Part shown: positions 33,843 through 44,046 of the stretch, piece by piece
How the letters are laid out: the number at the start of each line of letters is the position of its first letter
Position numbering within the stretch: position 1 is the stretch's first letter
Source of the DNA: Nocardioides daedukensis
GTDB taxonomy: Bacteria > Actinomycetota > Actinomycetes > Propionibacteriales > Nocardioidaceae
Direction of reading: 5' to 3'
Assembly: GCF_013408415.1 (NCBI RefSeq)
Contig: NZ_JACCAA010000001.1
Span: 3,745,835 to 3,809,834 of the forward strand
DNA length: 64,000 bases
Notes under the pieces: model-generated
Database searches by the model: none
What the model was told of the DNA's origin: nothing
The model's input: only the letters and a program-made list of their open reading frames with translations
Program-made: the position numbers and the translations under genes

Positions 33843-35909
33843 GTGGACTTCTACTCGGCCTATGCCCATGGCTTCGCCCGCGTCGCCGCCTGCACCATCC
33901 CGATCGCCCTTGCCGACCCGCGGGCCAACGCCGCGACGGTCCTGGCAGAGGCCCGCGCCTGCCACGACGAGGGTGTGGCGGTCGCCGTCTTCCCCGAGCT
34001 GTGCCTGACCGGCTACTCGGTCGACGACCTGTTCCTGCAGGACGTCCTGCTCGAGACGGTGCAGGAAGCGCTCGGCGAGATCGTCGAGGCCAGCCTCGAC
34101 CTGCTGCCGGTCCTGGTGGTCGGAGCGCCCGTCGTACACGGCACCCGGGTGCTCAACTGTGCAGTGGTGATCCACCGCGGGAGCATCCTCGGCGTCAGCC
34201 CGAAGTCCTACCTGCCGACCTATCGCGAGTTCTACGAGCGCCGCTGGTTCGCCCCCGGAGACGACCGACGCGACCAGTGGATCACCCTCGGCGGCGAAGA
34301 GGTTCCGTTCGGCCCCGACCTGATCTTCAGCGCCCTGGACATCCCCGGCCTCGACCTGCACGTCGAGGTCTGCGAGGACATGTGGGTGCCGATCCCGCCG
34401 AGTGCCGAGGCCGCCCTGGCCGGCGCGACCGTGCTGGCCAACCTCTCCGGCTCGCCGATCACCGTCGCCCGCGCGGAGGACCGGCGGATGCTGGTCCGCT
34501 CGGCCAGCGCCCGGTGCGCCGCGGCCTATCTCTATGCCGCCGCGGGGGAGGGGGAGTCGACCACCGACCTGAGCTGGGACGGCCAGACGATGATCTATGA
34601 GCTCGGCGACCTGCTCGCCGAGACCGAGCGGTTCCCGGCCGGTGCCAGGCACAGCATCGTCGACATCGACCTCGACCGGATCTCCCAGGAACGGCTGCGG
34701 CAGGGCACGTTCGACGACAACCGGCGCACCCACGATGCCCGGGCCAGCGACTTCCGCGCGGTCGAGTTCGTGCTCGAGGCCCCGAGCGGTGACATCGGCC
34801 TGCGCCGACACCTCGACCGGTTCCCGTTCGTCCCCGATGACCCGGAGCGGTTGGCCCAGGACTGCTACGAGGCCTACAACATCCAGGTCTCCGGGCTCGA
34901 GCAGCGTCTGCGCGCCATCGGCGGAGACTCTTGGCAGCCCAAGGTCGTGATCGGACTCTCCGGCGGCCTCGACTCCACCCACGCCTTGATCGTGGCGGCC
35001 AAGGCGATGGACCGGCTCGGCCGTCCGCGCAGCGACATCCAGGGCATCACCATGCCGGGCTTCGCGACCGGTGAGAAGACCAAGTCCTATGCCACCCGGC
35101 TGGCCAACTCCCTGGGGATCAGCTTCGAGGAGATCGACATCCGCCCGGCCGCGACCCAGATGCTCGCCGACCTCGACCACCCGTTCGCCGAGGGCGAGAA
35201 GGTCTATGACGTCACCTTCGAGAACGTCCAGGCAGGCCTGCGCACCGACTACCTGTTCCGGTTGGCCAACCACCGCGGCGGGATCGTGCTCGGCACCGGC
35301 GACCTGTCCGAGCTGGCGCTGGGCTGGTGCACCTATGGCGTGGGCGACCAGATGTCGCACTACAACGTGAACCCCGGCGTGCCCAAGACCCTGGTGCAGC
35401 ACCTGATCCGCTGGGTCATCGAGAGCGACCAGTTCGGCGCGGACGACGCCAGCGGCGAGACCAATGCCGTGCTCCGCGAGATCCTCGAGCAGGAGATCAC
35501 TCCCGAGCTGATCCCGACCGAGGAGGGCGAGAAGCCCCAGGCCACCGAGGACTCGGTCGGCCCCTATTCGCTCCAGGACTTCACGCTCTACCACGTGATC
35601 CGTCGCGGCTTCAGGCCCTCCAAGATCGCCTTCCTGGCCTGGCACGCGTGGCGTGACACCGAGGTCGGCGAATGGCCTCCCGGCTTCCCCGAGGCGCGGC
35701 GTACGTCGTACGAGCTCGCCGAGGTCAGGCAGTGGCTCGAGGTCTTCATCAAGCGGTTCTTCGCCTCGCAGTTCAAGCGCTCCGCGCTGCCCAACGGGCC
35801 CAAGGTCAGCCCCGGCGGCACGATGTCTCCGCGTGGTGACTGGCGGATGCCCTCGGACGCCGCCCCGACGGCATGGCTGGCCGAGCTGGAGAACGTGCCG
35901 CGCGAGTGA
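33843..35909 (+). CDS. nadE: Glutamine-dependent NAD+ synthetase
   Basis: This 688-residue bifunctional enzyme converts nicotinate adenine dinucleotide to NAD+ using ammonia tunnelled from glutamine. Residues 1-290 form a nitrilase-type glutaminase (Glu in VFPELCLTG, Lys in [15 protein letters not shown], Cys in EVCEDMWVP). The rest is the synthetase with P-loop [16 protein letters not shown] and [13 protein letters not shown]. Mycobacterial NadE begins M-NFYSAY; here that aligns with GTG 33843 (VDFYSAY), supporting this start over ATG 33837. Confidence 0.95.
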   Translation: MDFYSAYAHGFARVAACTIPIALADPRANAATVLAEARACHDEGVAVAVFPELCLTGYSVDDLFLQDVLLETVQEALGEIVEASLDLLPVLVVGAPVVHGTRVLNCAVVIHRGSILGVSPKSYLPTYREFYERRWFAPGDDRRDQWITLGGEEVPFGPDLIFSALDIPGLDLHVEVCEDMWVPIPPSAEAALAGATVLANLSGSPITVARAEDRRMLVRSASARCAAAYLYAAAGEGESTTDLSWDGQTMIYELGDLLAETERFPAGARHSIVDIDLDRISQERLRQGTFDDNRRTHDARASDFRAVEFVLEAPSGDIGLRRHLDRFPFVPDDPERLAQDCYEAYNIQVSGLEQRLRAIGGDSWQPKVVIGLSGGLDSTHALIVAAKAMDRLGRPRSDIQGITMPGFATGEKTKSYATRLANSLGISFEEIDIRPAATQMLADLDHPFAEGEKVYDVTFENVQAGLRTDYLFRLANHRGGIVLGTGDLSELALGWCTYGVGDQMSHYNVNPGVPKTLVQHLIRWVIESDQFGADDASGETNAVLREILEQEITPELIPTEEGEKPQATEDSVGPYSLQDFTLYHVIRRGFRPSKIAFLAWHAWRDTEVGEWPPGFPEARRTSYELAEVRQWLEVFIKRFFASQFKRSALPNGPKVSPGGTMSPRGDWRMPSDAAPTAWLAELENVPRE

Positions 35910-35959
35910 CGGCTGTGACCACCCGGGGCGTCGCAACACGCGCGTAACAACCGATGGTC

Positions 35960-35965
35960 CATAGT
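35960..35965 (+). promoter_or_regulatory. -10 hexamer CATAGT before the glutamine synthetase
   Basis: CATAGT, 7 nt, ATG 35973, no Shine-Dalgarno sequence. Confidence 0.45.
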
Positions 35966-35972
35966 TGGGCCC

Positions 35973-37310
35973 ATGGGTAAGCAGGAAGACTTCGTGCTGC
36001 GCGCACTCGAAGAACGCGACGTCCGCTTCGTTCGCCTCTGGTTCACCGACGTGCTCGGTTTCCTGAAGTCGGTGGCGGTCGCGCCGGCCGAGCTCGAGGG
36101 GGCCTTCACCGAGGGGATCGGCTTCGACGGTTCCGCGATCGAGGGGTTCGCCCGGGTCTACGAGGCCGACATGCTGGCCAAGCCGGACCCGTCCACCTTC
36201 CAGATCCTGCCGTGGCGCGGCGACGGCCCGTCGACGGCCCGGATGTTCTGCGACATCGTGATGCCCGACGGCAGCCCCTCCTATGCCGACCCCCGCTTCG
36301 TGCTCAAGCGGACCCTGGGCGCGGCAGCCGACAAGGGCTTCACCTTCTACACGCACCCCGAGATCGAGTTCTACCTCTTCAAGGACACGCCCGAGGCCGG
36401 CTCCGACCCGGTGCCCGTGGACCGCAGCGGCTACTTCGACCACACCGCCCAGTCGCACGGCTCCGACTTCCGCCGCGAGGCGATCACGATGCTCGAGGCG
36501 ATGGGCATCTCGGTCGAGTTCAGCCACCACGAGGGCGGCCCCGGCCAGCAGGAGATCGACCTGCGCTACGCCGACGCACTGAGCACGGCGGACAACATCA
36601 TGACCTTCCGCACCGTGGTGCGCGAGGTGGCCCTGAGCCAGGGTATCTGGGCGACCTTCATGCCCAAGCCCTTCACCACCCACCCCGGCTCCGGGATGCA
36701 CACCCACGTGTCCCTCTTCGAGGGCGACCGCAACGCCTTCTTCGAAGCCGGCTCCGAATATCAGCTCAGCCGCACCGGTCGCCAGTTCATCGCCGGCATC
36801 CTCACCCACGCGGCCGAGATCACCTGCGTGACCAACCAGTGGGTCAACTCCTACAAGCGGCTGATCGGCGGCGGCGAGGCCCCGTCATACATCTGCTGGG
36901 GCCACAACAACCGCTCCGCTATGGTGCGGGTCCCGATGTACAAGCCGAACAAGGGCCAGTCCACCCGGATCGAGCTGCGCACGATCGACGCCGCCTGCAA
37001 CCCCTACCTGGCGTTCGCGGTCATCCTCGCGGCCGGGATGAAGGGCATCGAGGAGGAGTACGAGCTCCCGCGCGAGACCGAGGACGACGTCTGGTCGCTC
37101 ACCGAGCGCGAGCGCAAGATGCTCGGCATCCAGCCGCTGCCCAAGACGCTCTATGAGTCGATTCAGGTTGCGGAGAACTCCGAGCTGCTGGCCGAGACCC
37201 TGGGCGAGCACGTCTACGACTACTTCCTGCGCAACAAGCGTGCGGAGTGGGAGTCCTATCGCGGACAGGTCTCCGCATGGGAGCGCGACCAGATGCTGCC
37301 GGTGATCTGA
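35973..37310 (+). CDS. glnA: Glutamine synthetase (GlnA2-like)
   Basis: This 445-residue type I glutamine synthetase catalyses Glu + NH3 + ATP to Gln. It has the GFDGSAIEGFARV latch, metal-ligand regions THPEIEFYLF and HHEGGPGQQEIDLRYADAL, the ATP region KPFTTHPGSGMHTHVSL and the glutamate flap region VNSYKRLIGGGEAPSYICWGHNNRSA. The length and position beside glnE match GlnA2 (Rv2222c). I do not see the Tyr-containing adenylylation loop of GlnA1, so GlnE's target may be another synthetase elsewhere. Confidence 0.94.
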   Translation: MGKQEDFVLRALEERDVRFVRLWFTDVLGFLKSVAVAPAELEGAFTEGIGFDGSAIEGFARVYEADMLAKPDPSTFQILPWRGDGPSTARMFCDIVMPDGSPSYADPRFVLKRTLGAAADKGFTFYTHPEIEFYLFKDTPEAGSDPVPVDRSGYFDHTAQSHGSDFRREAITMLEAMGISVEFSHHEGGPGQQEIDLRYADALSTADNIMTFRTVVREVALSQGIWATFMPKPFTTHPGSGMHTHVSLFEGDRNAFFEAGSEYQLSRTGRQFIAGILTHAAEITCVTNQWVNSYKRLIGGGEAPSYICWGHNNRSAMVRVPMYKPNKGQSTRIELRTIDAACNPYLAFAVILAAGMKGIEEEYELPRETEDDVWSLTERERKMLGIQPLPKTLYESIQVAENSELLAETLGEHVYDYFLRNKRAEWESYRGQVSAWERDQMLPVI

Positions 37311-37317
37311 GCCCGAC

Positions 37318-38061
37318 GTGAGCCTTGCGACCATCCTGGTCATCGAGCACGAGGCCACCTGCCCACCTGCCCTGGTCGGCACCTGGCTCGGCGAGGCCGG
37401 TTGCGCGCTCGACGTGGTGCGCCCCTACCTGGGCGAGCAGATCCCCGCGATCGAGGCGTACGCCGGGTTGCTGGTGCTGGGCGGGACGATGGGCGCAGGC
37501 GACGATCACCGTGTCGAATGGCTCGAGCCGGTTCGTGAGCTGGTCCGCGAAGCTGAGGCGAGCGGCGTGCCCACGCTGGGGATCTGCCTGGGCCACCAGC
37601 TGATCGCCACTGCCCTGGGCGGCACCGTGGGGGTCAACCCCAACGGTCAACAGCTCGGAGTGCTCGAGATCGGCTGGACGGCTCAAGCGCCGGGGTCGTT
37701 CCTCGGCACAACGTTGCCCGCACGCGGCATCCAGTGGAACAACGACATCGTCACCTCACTGCCTCCCGGCGCCGAGGTGCTGGCGCAGACCCCTGCCGGT
37801 GAGCCGCAGGTGGTCAGGTTCGCACCCACCATCTGGGGCGTCCAGCTCCATCCCGAGGCCGACGAGCACGTCGTCGCGGTGTGGGCCGAGGGCGACCAGG
37901 AGGCACACACCGAGCGCGGCATCGACCAGCGCGCCTTCCTCGATCACATCGCCGCTGCCCGCGCCGAGCTCGACGACGCCTGGCGTCCGGTGCTGGTCGC
38001 CTTCGCTGACCTGGCACGCGGGCGGATGGCAGCAACGGGCGCCGAGGCGCAAGCACGATGA
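37318..38061 (+). CDS. Class I glutamine amidotransferase
   Basis: This 247-residue GMP-synthase-like amidotransferase has the nucleophile Cys in TLGICLGHQLIATALGG and His in GVQLHPEAD. It would release ammonia from glutamine or cleave a gamma-glutamyl bond. It lies 7 bp after the glutamine synthetase and overlaps glnE by 4 nt (ATGA), so the three genes are probably one operon. In related clusters such enzymes hydrolyse gamma-glutamyl-polyamines, but that is speculation here. GTG start. Confidence 0.88.
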   Translation: MSLATILVIEHEATCPPALVGTWLGEAGCALDVVRPYLGEQIPAIEAYAGLLVLGGTMGAGDDHRVEWLEPVRELVREAEASGVPTLGICLGHQLIATALGGTVGVNPNGQQLGVLEIGWTAQAPGSFLGTTLPARGIQWNNDIVTSLPPGAEVLAQTPAGEPQVVRFAPTIWGVQLHPEADEHVVAVWAEGDQEAHTERGIDQRAFLDHIAAARAELDDAWRPVLVAFADLARGRMAATGAEAQAR

Positions 38062-41033
38062 CCTCGCGCCCGATCGCCAGGGGCGAGTTCATCCGTCAGG
38101 GCTTCCTGGACGGGGAGACCGCGGCGGAGAACCTGCAGCGCATCGGTTCGAGCGGCCCGGAGCTGATCGCGCTCATCGCCAGGACGGCCGACCCCGATGA
38201 CGCACTGCGCGGGCTCGCCGACCTCGCCGACGAGGTCGAGGACCGCGAGGCATTCCTCACCGAGCTGGCCGAGGACGAGGGCACCGCCATGCGGCTGCTC
38301 AGCGTCCTGGGTGCCAGCGAAGCGCTCAGCGATCACCTGCTGCGCCACCCGGAGCACTGGCGCGAGCTGACCGATCCCACGCTGGGCAACACCAGACCCG
38401 CCGCGTACGCCGTACGTGCGGACCTGCTGCGCGCAGTCGGCGCCGATCCGCTCGCACACTGCCCGGTCGCAGCCATGCTGGACATCGAGGCGGTGGACGC
38501 ACTGCGGGTGGAATATCGCCGGATCCTGCTGCGCCTGGCCTCGCGCGACCTGGCCCACGGCGTCGGGATCGACGACGTCGCCGCGGAGATCTCCGACCTG
38601 GCCGCCGGAACCCTCGAAGCAGCCCTCGCGATCGCGCGGGCCAGGGTCGGGGAGTCGGCCGCGAACGCGCGCCTCGCGGTGATCGCGATGGGCAAGTGCG
38701 GCGGCCACGAGCTCAACTACATCAGTGATGTCGACGTGATCTTCGTGCACGCCGCAGCGGGGGAGGCGAGCGACAACGAGGCGACCCGCGCCGCCACCCA
38801 GCTCGCCTCGCAGCTGATGCAGATCTGCTCCGACCACACCGGTGAGGGGACCATCTGGCCGGTCGACGCCAACCTCCGGCCCGAGGGCAAGACCGGGCCG
38901 CTGGTGCGGACGCTCGCCAGTCACGAGGGCTACTACGGTCGCTGGGCGAAGACGTGGGAGTTCCAAGCGCTGCTCAAGGCTCGGCCGGTGGCCGGCGACA
39001 TGGAGCTCGGTGCCGACTACATGAAGATGATCGCGCCACTGGTCTGGTCAGCGGCCAGCCGCGACGGCTTCGTCGAGGACGTCCAGGCGATGCGCCGCCG
39101 GGTGCTCGAGCACATCCCCTCCGACCAGGCAGAGCGCCAGCTCAAGCTCGGCTCGGGCGGACTGCGCGACGTCGAGTTCGCCGTACAGCTGCTGCAGATG
39201 GTGCACGGCCGGGTCGACGAGCGCCTCCGCGCGTCCACCACGTTGAGCGCTCTTGCCGACCTGACCCGCGGTGGCTACATCGGCCGCGAGGACGGCCAGG
39301 CGATGCACGAGGCCTATGCCTTCCTGCGCACCCTCGAGCACCGGATCCAGCTCTACCAGCTCCGCCGCACCCACGTGCTGCCCGACGACGAGCACGAGCT
39401 GCGCCGGCTGGGCCGCTCGATCGGGCTGCTGCGCGACCCGGTCCGCGAGCTGGACAAGTGGTGGAAGCACCACCGCCGCGAAGTCCGTCGGCTGCACGAG
39501 AAGCTCTTCTATCGCCCCCTGCTCAGCGCCGTCGCCAAGATCCCCGGCGAGGAAGCCCGGCTCTCCACCGACGCGGCAAAGCAGCGGATGTCGGCGCTGG
39601 GCTACATGGACCCGTCGGCGGCGCTGCGGCACCTGGAATACCTCACCACCGGCGTCTCCCGGACGGCATCGATCCAGAAGCAGCTGTTGCCGGCGATGCT
39701 CGAGTGGTTCGCCGATGCCCCCGATCCGGATGCGGGCCTGTTCGGGTTCCGGCGGATCAGCGAGACCCTCGGCTCCACCCACTGGTATCTCTCGATGCTC
39801 CGCGACGAGGGCGAGGTCGCCCAGACGATGGCCCGGGTGCTGGCCACCTCGCGCTATGCCACCGACCTGCTCGAGCGTGAGCCCACCGGGGTGCGGATCC
39901 TCGGCGCCGACCTGACCCCGCTCGGGTCCGAGGCGTTGACCAAGGAGATGCTCGCCTCGGCCGGCCGCCAGGATGCCCCCGACGCGAAGGCGCTGGCGAT
40001 CCGGGCGATCCGGCGTCGTGAGCTGCTCCGGGTGGCCACCGGTGAGCTCACCGGCGACCTGGACGTTGTCCGCGTCGGCGAGGGCCTGACCAACCTCACC
40101 GACGCCACCTTGGAGGCCACCCTCTCGGTGGCGCACACGTCGGTGTGTGCGCAACGAAAGATCGGCGAGCCGCTGAGCCGGATCGCGATCGTGGCGATGG
40201 GGCGCTACGGCGGGTTCGAGCTGTCCTACGGCAGCGACGCCGACGTGATGTTCGTGCACGCCCCGCAGGAAGGGGTGGAGCCGCAGAAGGCCGCCACCTA
40301 TGCCCAGGCCGTGGCCAACGAGCTGCGCCGGATGCTGGCGCTGCCGGCCTCCGACCCGCCGCTCGAGGTGGACGCCGACCTGCGCCCCGAGGGCAAGCAG
40401 GGACCCTTGGTGCGCACCCTGGAGTCCTACGCCGGCTACTACGCGAAGTGGTCGAGCGTGTGGGAGTTCCAGGCACTGCTGCGCGCCGATGCCGTGGTGG
40501 GCGACCCGGCGCTGCGGGAGAAGTTCACGGCGCTGATCAACCCGCTCCGGTTCCCCGAGGAGGGGATCTCGGCCGGCGACGTGATCGAGGTACGTCGGAT
40601 CAAGGCGCGGGTGGATGACGAACGACTGCCGCGTGGTGCCGACCCGAACACCCATCTCAAGCTCGGTCGTGGTGGCCTGGCCGACATCGAGTGGACCGTG
40701 CAGCTGCTGCAGATGCAGCACGCCGGCATCCACGAGTCGCTGCAGACGCCGCGCACCCTCAACGCGCTGCGTGCCGCCCGGGACGCGGAGCTGCTCTCGG
40801 CCGAGGACGCCGACTCGCTGACCGAGGCCTGGCGCCTGGTCTCGTCGATGCGCAACGCGATCACCTTGGTCCGCGGCAAACCCTCGGACCAGGTCCCGCG
40901 CGACAGCCGCGAGCGCGCAGCGGTGGCCTCGGTGCTCGGCTATGCCGCAGGGGAGTCGGACGCGATGGTCAACGACTACATGCGCACCACCAGGCACGCG
41001 CACGCGGTGGTCGAGCGAGTCTTCTGGTCCTGA
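38058..41033 (+). CDS. glnE: Glutamine synthetase adenylyltransferase/deadenylylase
   Basis: This 991-residue bifunctional enzyme adds and removes AMP on glutamine synthetase. It has two nucleotidyltransferase domains: N-terminal with GKCGGHELNYISDVDVIFVH (about 213-232) and C-terminal with GRYGGFELSYGSDADVMFVH (about 715-734). Each is followed by LRPEGK(T/Q)GPLVRTL and a helical region with LKLG(S/R)GGL(R/A)D(V/I)E. Length is standard. It is translationally coupled to the amidotransferase (ATGA). Known family regulation is by PII; no PII gene is in the window. Confidence 0.96.
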   Translation: MTSRPIARGEFIRQGFLDGETAAENLQRIGSSGPELIALIARTADPDDALRGLADLADEVEDREAFLTELAEDEGTAMRLLSVLGASEALSDHLLRHPEHWRELTDPTLGNTRPAAYAVRADLLRAVGADPLAHCPVAAMLDIEAVDALRVEYRRILLRLASRDLAHGVGIDDVAAEISDLAAGTLEAALAIARARVGESAANARLAVIAMGKCGGHELNYISDVDVIFVHAAAGEASDNEATRAATQLASQLMQICSDHTGEGTIWPVDANLRPEGKTGPLVRTLASHEGYYGRWAKTWEFQALLKARPVAGDMELGADYMKMIAPLVWSAASRDGFVEDVQAMRRRVLEHIPSDQAERQLKLGSGGLRDVEFAVQLLQMVHGRVDERLRASTTLSALADLTRGGYIGREDGQAMHEAYAFLRTLEHRIQLYQLRRTHVLPDDEHELRRLGRSIGLLRDPVRELDKWWKHHRREVRRLHEKLFYRPLLSAVAKIPGEEARLSTDAAKQRMSALGYMDPSAALRHLEYLTTGVSRTASIQKQLLPAMLEWFADAPDPDAGLFGFRRISETLGSTHWYLSMLRDEGEVAQTMARVLATSRYATDLLEREPTGVRILGADLTPLGSEALTKEMLASAGRQDAPDAKALAIRAIRRRELLRVATGELTGDLDVVRVGEGLTNLTDATLEATLSVAHTSVCAQRKIGEPLSRIAIVAMGRYGGFELSYGSDADVMFVHAPQEGVEPQKAATYAQAVANELRRMLALPASDPPLEVDADLRPEGKQGPLVRTLESYAGYYAKWSSVWEFQALLRADAVVGDPALREKFTALINPLRFPEEGISAGDVIEVRRIKARVDDERLPRGADPNTHLKLGRGGLADIEWTVQLLQMQHAGIHESLQTPRTLNALRAARDAELLSAEDADSLTEAWRLVSSMRNAITLVRGKPSDQVPRDSRERAAVASVLGYAAGESDAMVNDYMRTTRHAHAVVERVFWS

Positions 41034-41076
41034 GCGCGCGGGAGTGCGCTGTGCGCGCCCGTGAGAGACTGCGCGG

Positions 41077-41766
41077 GTGGACACGAGAGCGACGCCGGGG
41101 CTGCGGCTGCTCCGTGCAGCAGTGCTCGCCTTCGTTGCTTTGAGCACCGGTGCCGTCGCGCACGTGACTGCCGAGGGTCGTCTGCCCTCCCTCCCCGCCA
41201 TGGTGATGCTCCTGGTCGGATGCACCGCGGTGATGGCGATGTTCCTCGCGCGACCCGCGACCCGGACCAGGACCGTGGCGCTGACTGTGGGCGGCCAGGT
41301 CGCCGTGCACATGCTGCTCTCGCTCACCGCCGGTCACAGCGGCGACGCAGCGGTCGCCAGCACCCCGAGTCCGGTGCCGACCCCGATCGATCCGGCGGCC
41401 AGCGGCAGCGTGATGGACGCCTACAACGCCTCCCGGCCACAGGTCGAGGCGGACTTCGCCGTCCCGCACGCGCTCACCCACCTGATCAGCGACCTGACCT
41501 CCGGAGCCCACGCGCCGATGATGGTGCTCCACCTCGCGGCCGCCGTCCTGGTCGGGCTCTGGCTCGCCGGGGGCGAACGTGCCCTGTGGACCCTGGTCGC
41601 GCTCGCCGCCACCGTGCTCATCCCGGTGCTGCGCCTGGCCGCGCTGCCACTCCAGTCCCCGCCCTCGGTGCCGACACGCGCCCGGGAGCAGTCCGCTCCG
41701 CGTCACCTGGTCACGCTGGCGCCTTGCGTCGTACGCCGTGGCCCGCCGGTTCTCCTCCCGGCCTGA
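41077..41766 (+). CDS. Membrane protein next to the copper cluster
   Basis: This 229-residue protein has about five hydrophobic helices: residues 10-28, 38-56, 67-85, and two near 150-190. A periplasmic loop contains HSGDAAVASTPSPVPTPIDP. The last 35 residues are Pro/Arg-rich. Several His residues border the helices (AVHMLL, AGHSGD, HALTHL, MMVLHL), which may fit metal handling. GTG 41077 is the only early start. It precedes the PepSY gene by 98 bp. No family recognised with confidence. Confidence 0.75.
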   Translation: MDTRATPGLRLLRAAVLAFVALSTGAVAHVTAEGRLPSLPAMVMLLVGCTAVMAMFLARPATRTRTVALTVGGQVAVHMLLSLTAGHSGDAAVASTPSPVPTPIDPAASGSVMDAYNASRPQVEADFAVPHALTHLISDLTSGAHAPMMVLHLAAAVLVGLWLAGGERALWTLVALAATVLIPVLRLAALPLQSPPSVPTRAREQSAPRHLVTLAPCVVRRGPPVLLPA

Positions 41767-41864
41767 TCCATTTCCCTCGCCGCCCCGACGGCGGGCACCA
41801 GCGTCGCTGACGCCTGCCCGAGCGCCGGGAGCCTGCGGCGTACTCCCGTGTCCCGAGGAGAGAC

Positions 41865-43274
41865 ATGACCCTGCTCGACAAGCCTTCACCTGCCGCCCCG
41901 ATGCCGGCAGCTTCGAACCGAACACCCAGTGCCGGCTGGTTCCGCGCCTTCTGGCGTTGGCACTTCTATGCAAGTTTCGCGGTGGTGCCGATCCTGCTGG
42001 TGCTCTCGGTCACCGGCCTGATCTATCTGCTCCGCTTCCAGATCGAACCGTTGCTCAATGCGGACGTGATGACGGTGGAGCAACCCGCTGACATGGACTT
42101 CACCCAGCCCTATTCCGTGCAGCTGGCCGCCGTGGAGCGGGCATATCCCGACGCGACCATCGTGTCGATGACCGAGCCACTCGAGGAGGGCCGGAGCACC
42201 AGCTTCTCCATCCTCACCGCGGACGGGGAACCCCGTGACGTCTATGTGAATCCCTGGGGCGGTGAGGTGCTGGGCGACCTCAACCCGGACACCACGCTGA
42301 GTGGCACGGCCGTGCGCCTGCATGCGGACCTGATGTCCGGGGTCTTCGGGGACCGACTGATCGAGCTGGCGATCTGCTGGGCGATCGTGATGGCGCTGAC
42401 CGGCTACTACCTGTTCTGGAGGATGCGTGGCGCGCGGAAGCGGAAGCCGAAGGCGCTCCGCTCCACGCACGGTCGGATCGGCGCCTTCGTCGGGATCGGG
42501 CTGCTCCTGCTGATCGTCTCCGGCCTGCCGTGGACGGGGGTGTGGGGCGAGAAGGTCCAAGGCCTGGCCACGGATCGCGACAGCTCGATGTGGAGCACCG
42601 ACCCGGGCGCAGTCTCCAACCCGACCTCGACCCTGGACGAGTCATTGCCGCACTCGCACGCGGTGCCGTGGGCCCAGGGCAAGAAGGAGGTGCCCAGGTC
42701 CGGCGGCGGACCCGGCACCGAGGGGCATGAGGGCCGCAGTGTCGCCAGCATCGACACGGCCTTCGCCGTCGCCGAGAACCAGGGCCTGCGGCACCCGATG
42801 ACCGTTGCCCTGCCGAACACCGACGACGGCGTCTACTCGGTGATCGGCTATGCCTTCGATGCCCCGTCGGACGAGAAGACCGTCCATGTCGGGCGCTTCG
42901 GTGGCGAGGTGGTCTCGACCTACGGCTATGCCGACTATCCGGGTCTGGCCAAGGTCGTCGCCCAGGGCATCGGGATCCATGAGGGACGCAGCCTGGGGCT
43001 GTTCAGCTTCTGGTTCGCGGTGCTGATGTGCCTGGCGGTCATGGCCTCGTGCGTCACCGGACCGCTGATGTGGTGGCGGCGCCGACCGGACCGATCGCTG
43101 GGTGCGCCCCGGGGTCGGATGCCGGTGGCCAGCAGCCCGTTCCTGCTCGTCGCGCTCGTCGCGCTGGGCCTGTTCCTGCCGCTCTTCGGTATCTCCGTGC
43201 TGATCATCCTGATCCTCGACCAGCTCGTCGTACGCCGCGTCCCGGCGCTGGCTCGCTTCTTCAACGCCGGCTGA
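41865..43274 (+). CDS. PepSY-associated TM protein (iron-regulated membrane protein type)
   Basis: This 469-residue membrane protein has four main helices (near residues 33-55, 165-185, 205-225, 385-405) plus a hydrophobic C-terminal pair. PepSY-like extracytoplasmic segments lie between (YSVQLAAVERAYPDATIVSM and ASIDTAFAVAENQGLRHPM). The motif WRWHFYASFAVVPILLVLSVTGLIYLLR at the start is typical of the family, often linked to metal or heme reduction. ATG 41865 follows GAGGAGAG. It heads the YcnI/CopC cluster, which suggests copper. Confidence 0.9.
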   Translation: MTLLDKPSPAAPMPAASNRTPSAGWFRAFWRWHFYASFAVVPILLVLSVTGLIYLLRFQIEPLLNADVMTVEQPADMDFTQPYSVQLAAVERAYPDATIVSMTEPLEEGRSTSFSILTADGEPRDVYVNPWGGEVLGDLNPDTTLSGTAVRLHADLMSGVFGDRLIELAICWAIVMALTGYYLFWRMRGARKRKPKALRSTHGRIGAFVGIGLLLLIVSGLPWTGVWGEKVQGLATDRDSSMWSTDPGAVSNPTSTLDESLPHSHAVPWAQGKKEVPRSGGGPGTEGHEGRSVASIDTAFAVAENQGLRHPMTVALPNTDDGVYSVIGYAFDAPSDEKTVHVGRFGGEVVSTYGYADYPGLAKVVAQGIGIHEGRSLGLFSFWFAVLMCLAVMASCVTGPLMWWRRRPDRSLGAPRGRMPVASSPFLLVALVALGLFLPLFGISVLIILILDQLVVRRVPALARFFNAG

Positions 43275-43311
43275 GGCCGGATCCACTTCTCGACAACGAA
43301 GGACCTCTGAC

Positions 43312-44046
43312 ATGTTGAACACCCACCGCACTCTTGCCCGCGCAGCGTTGATCCCCGTCGTGGGCGCGAGCATCTTCCTCGGCGCCGGCTCGGCCTCGGC
43401 CCACGTCAGCGTGAGCGCCAGCTCCACCGCCGCCGGCTCGTCCTCGATCCTCACCTTCTCGCTCGGCCATGGCTGCGAGGGTTCGGCGACCACCCGGATC
43501 GCGATCCAGGTGCCCGAGGAAATCGTCTCGGTCACCCCGCAACGCCAGCCCTTCTATTCGGTGGAGAAGAAGATGGAGCAGCTGGCCGAGCCGATCACGG
43601 ATGCACACGGCAACGAGGTCAGCGAGCGCGTCGCCCAGATCGTCTACACGGCACGGACGCCGCTGCCCGACGGTCAGCGCGACACCTTCGACCTCTCAGT
43701 CACCTTGCCCGACAAGGAGGGGGCGACGCTCGCGTTCCCCACGATCCAGACCTGTGAGAAGGGTGAGACCGCCTGGACCGAACTGGCGGCCGAGGGCACC
43801 GACGGGCACGACCTCGAGACTCCGGCTCCGGCGTTGACCCTGACGGCCGCGCAAGATGCAGAGGGGCATGACCACGGAGAAGGCCACGCTGACGGCCGTG
43901 GGAGCGAGGGCGCTCAGGTCGCCGAGGCCGGTACCGGCGGGGGCGAGGAGAGCGGCGCCAACAACACCTTGGCCATCTCCGCGTTGGTCGCCGGCCTGCT
44001 CGGCCTGCTGGCCGGCGGTGTGGCCCTGGCTCGCACCCGCAAGTGA
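43312..44046 (+). CDS. YcnI family copper-binding protein (DUF1775)
   Basis: This 244-residue protein has a signal peptide cut after SASA, exposing an N-terminal histidine in HVSVSAS that binds Cu in YcnI proteins. The DUF1775 beta-sandwich includes GCEGSATTRIAIQVPEEIVSV and the conserved Trp in ETAWTELAAEG. A His/Glu-rich linker (DAEGHDHGEGHADG) could bind metal too. A C-terminal helix (about 220-240) anchors it. It overlaps the next gene by 4 nt (GTGA). Confidence 0.92.
   Translation: MLNTHRTLARAALIPVVGASIFLGAGSASAHVSVSASSTAAGSSSILTFSLGHGCEGSATTRIAIQVPEEIVSVTPQRQPFYSVEKKMEQLAEPITDAHGNEVSERVAQIVYTARTPLPDGQRDTFDLSVTLPDKEGATLAFPTIQTCEKGETAWTELAAEGTDGHDLETPAPALTLTAAQDAEGHDHGEGHADGRGSEGAQVAEAGTGGGEESGANNTLAISALVAGLLGLLAGGVALARTRK

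Noticed and set aside
33828..36809. 993-codon open frame on the minus strand antisense to nadE and glnA
   Set aside because: It covers two complete, motif-rich genes on the plus strand and has no recognisable domain or start context.
35973..37310. GlnE target site in the adjacent glutamine synthetase
   Set aside because: I could not find the Tyr-containing adenylylation loop typical of regulated GlnA, so I do not claim that this enzyme is the GlnE substrate.
41767..41864. Riboswitch before the PepSY gene
   Set aside because: The 98-bp leader is GC-rich with only short self-complementary stretches. It does not show the conserved core of any riboswitch I know.
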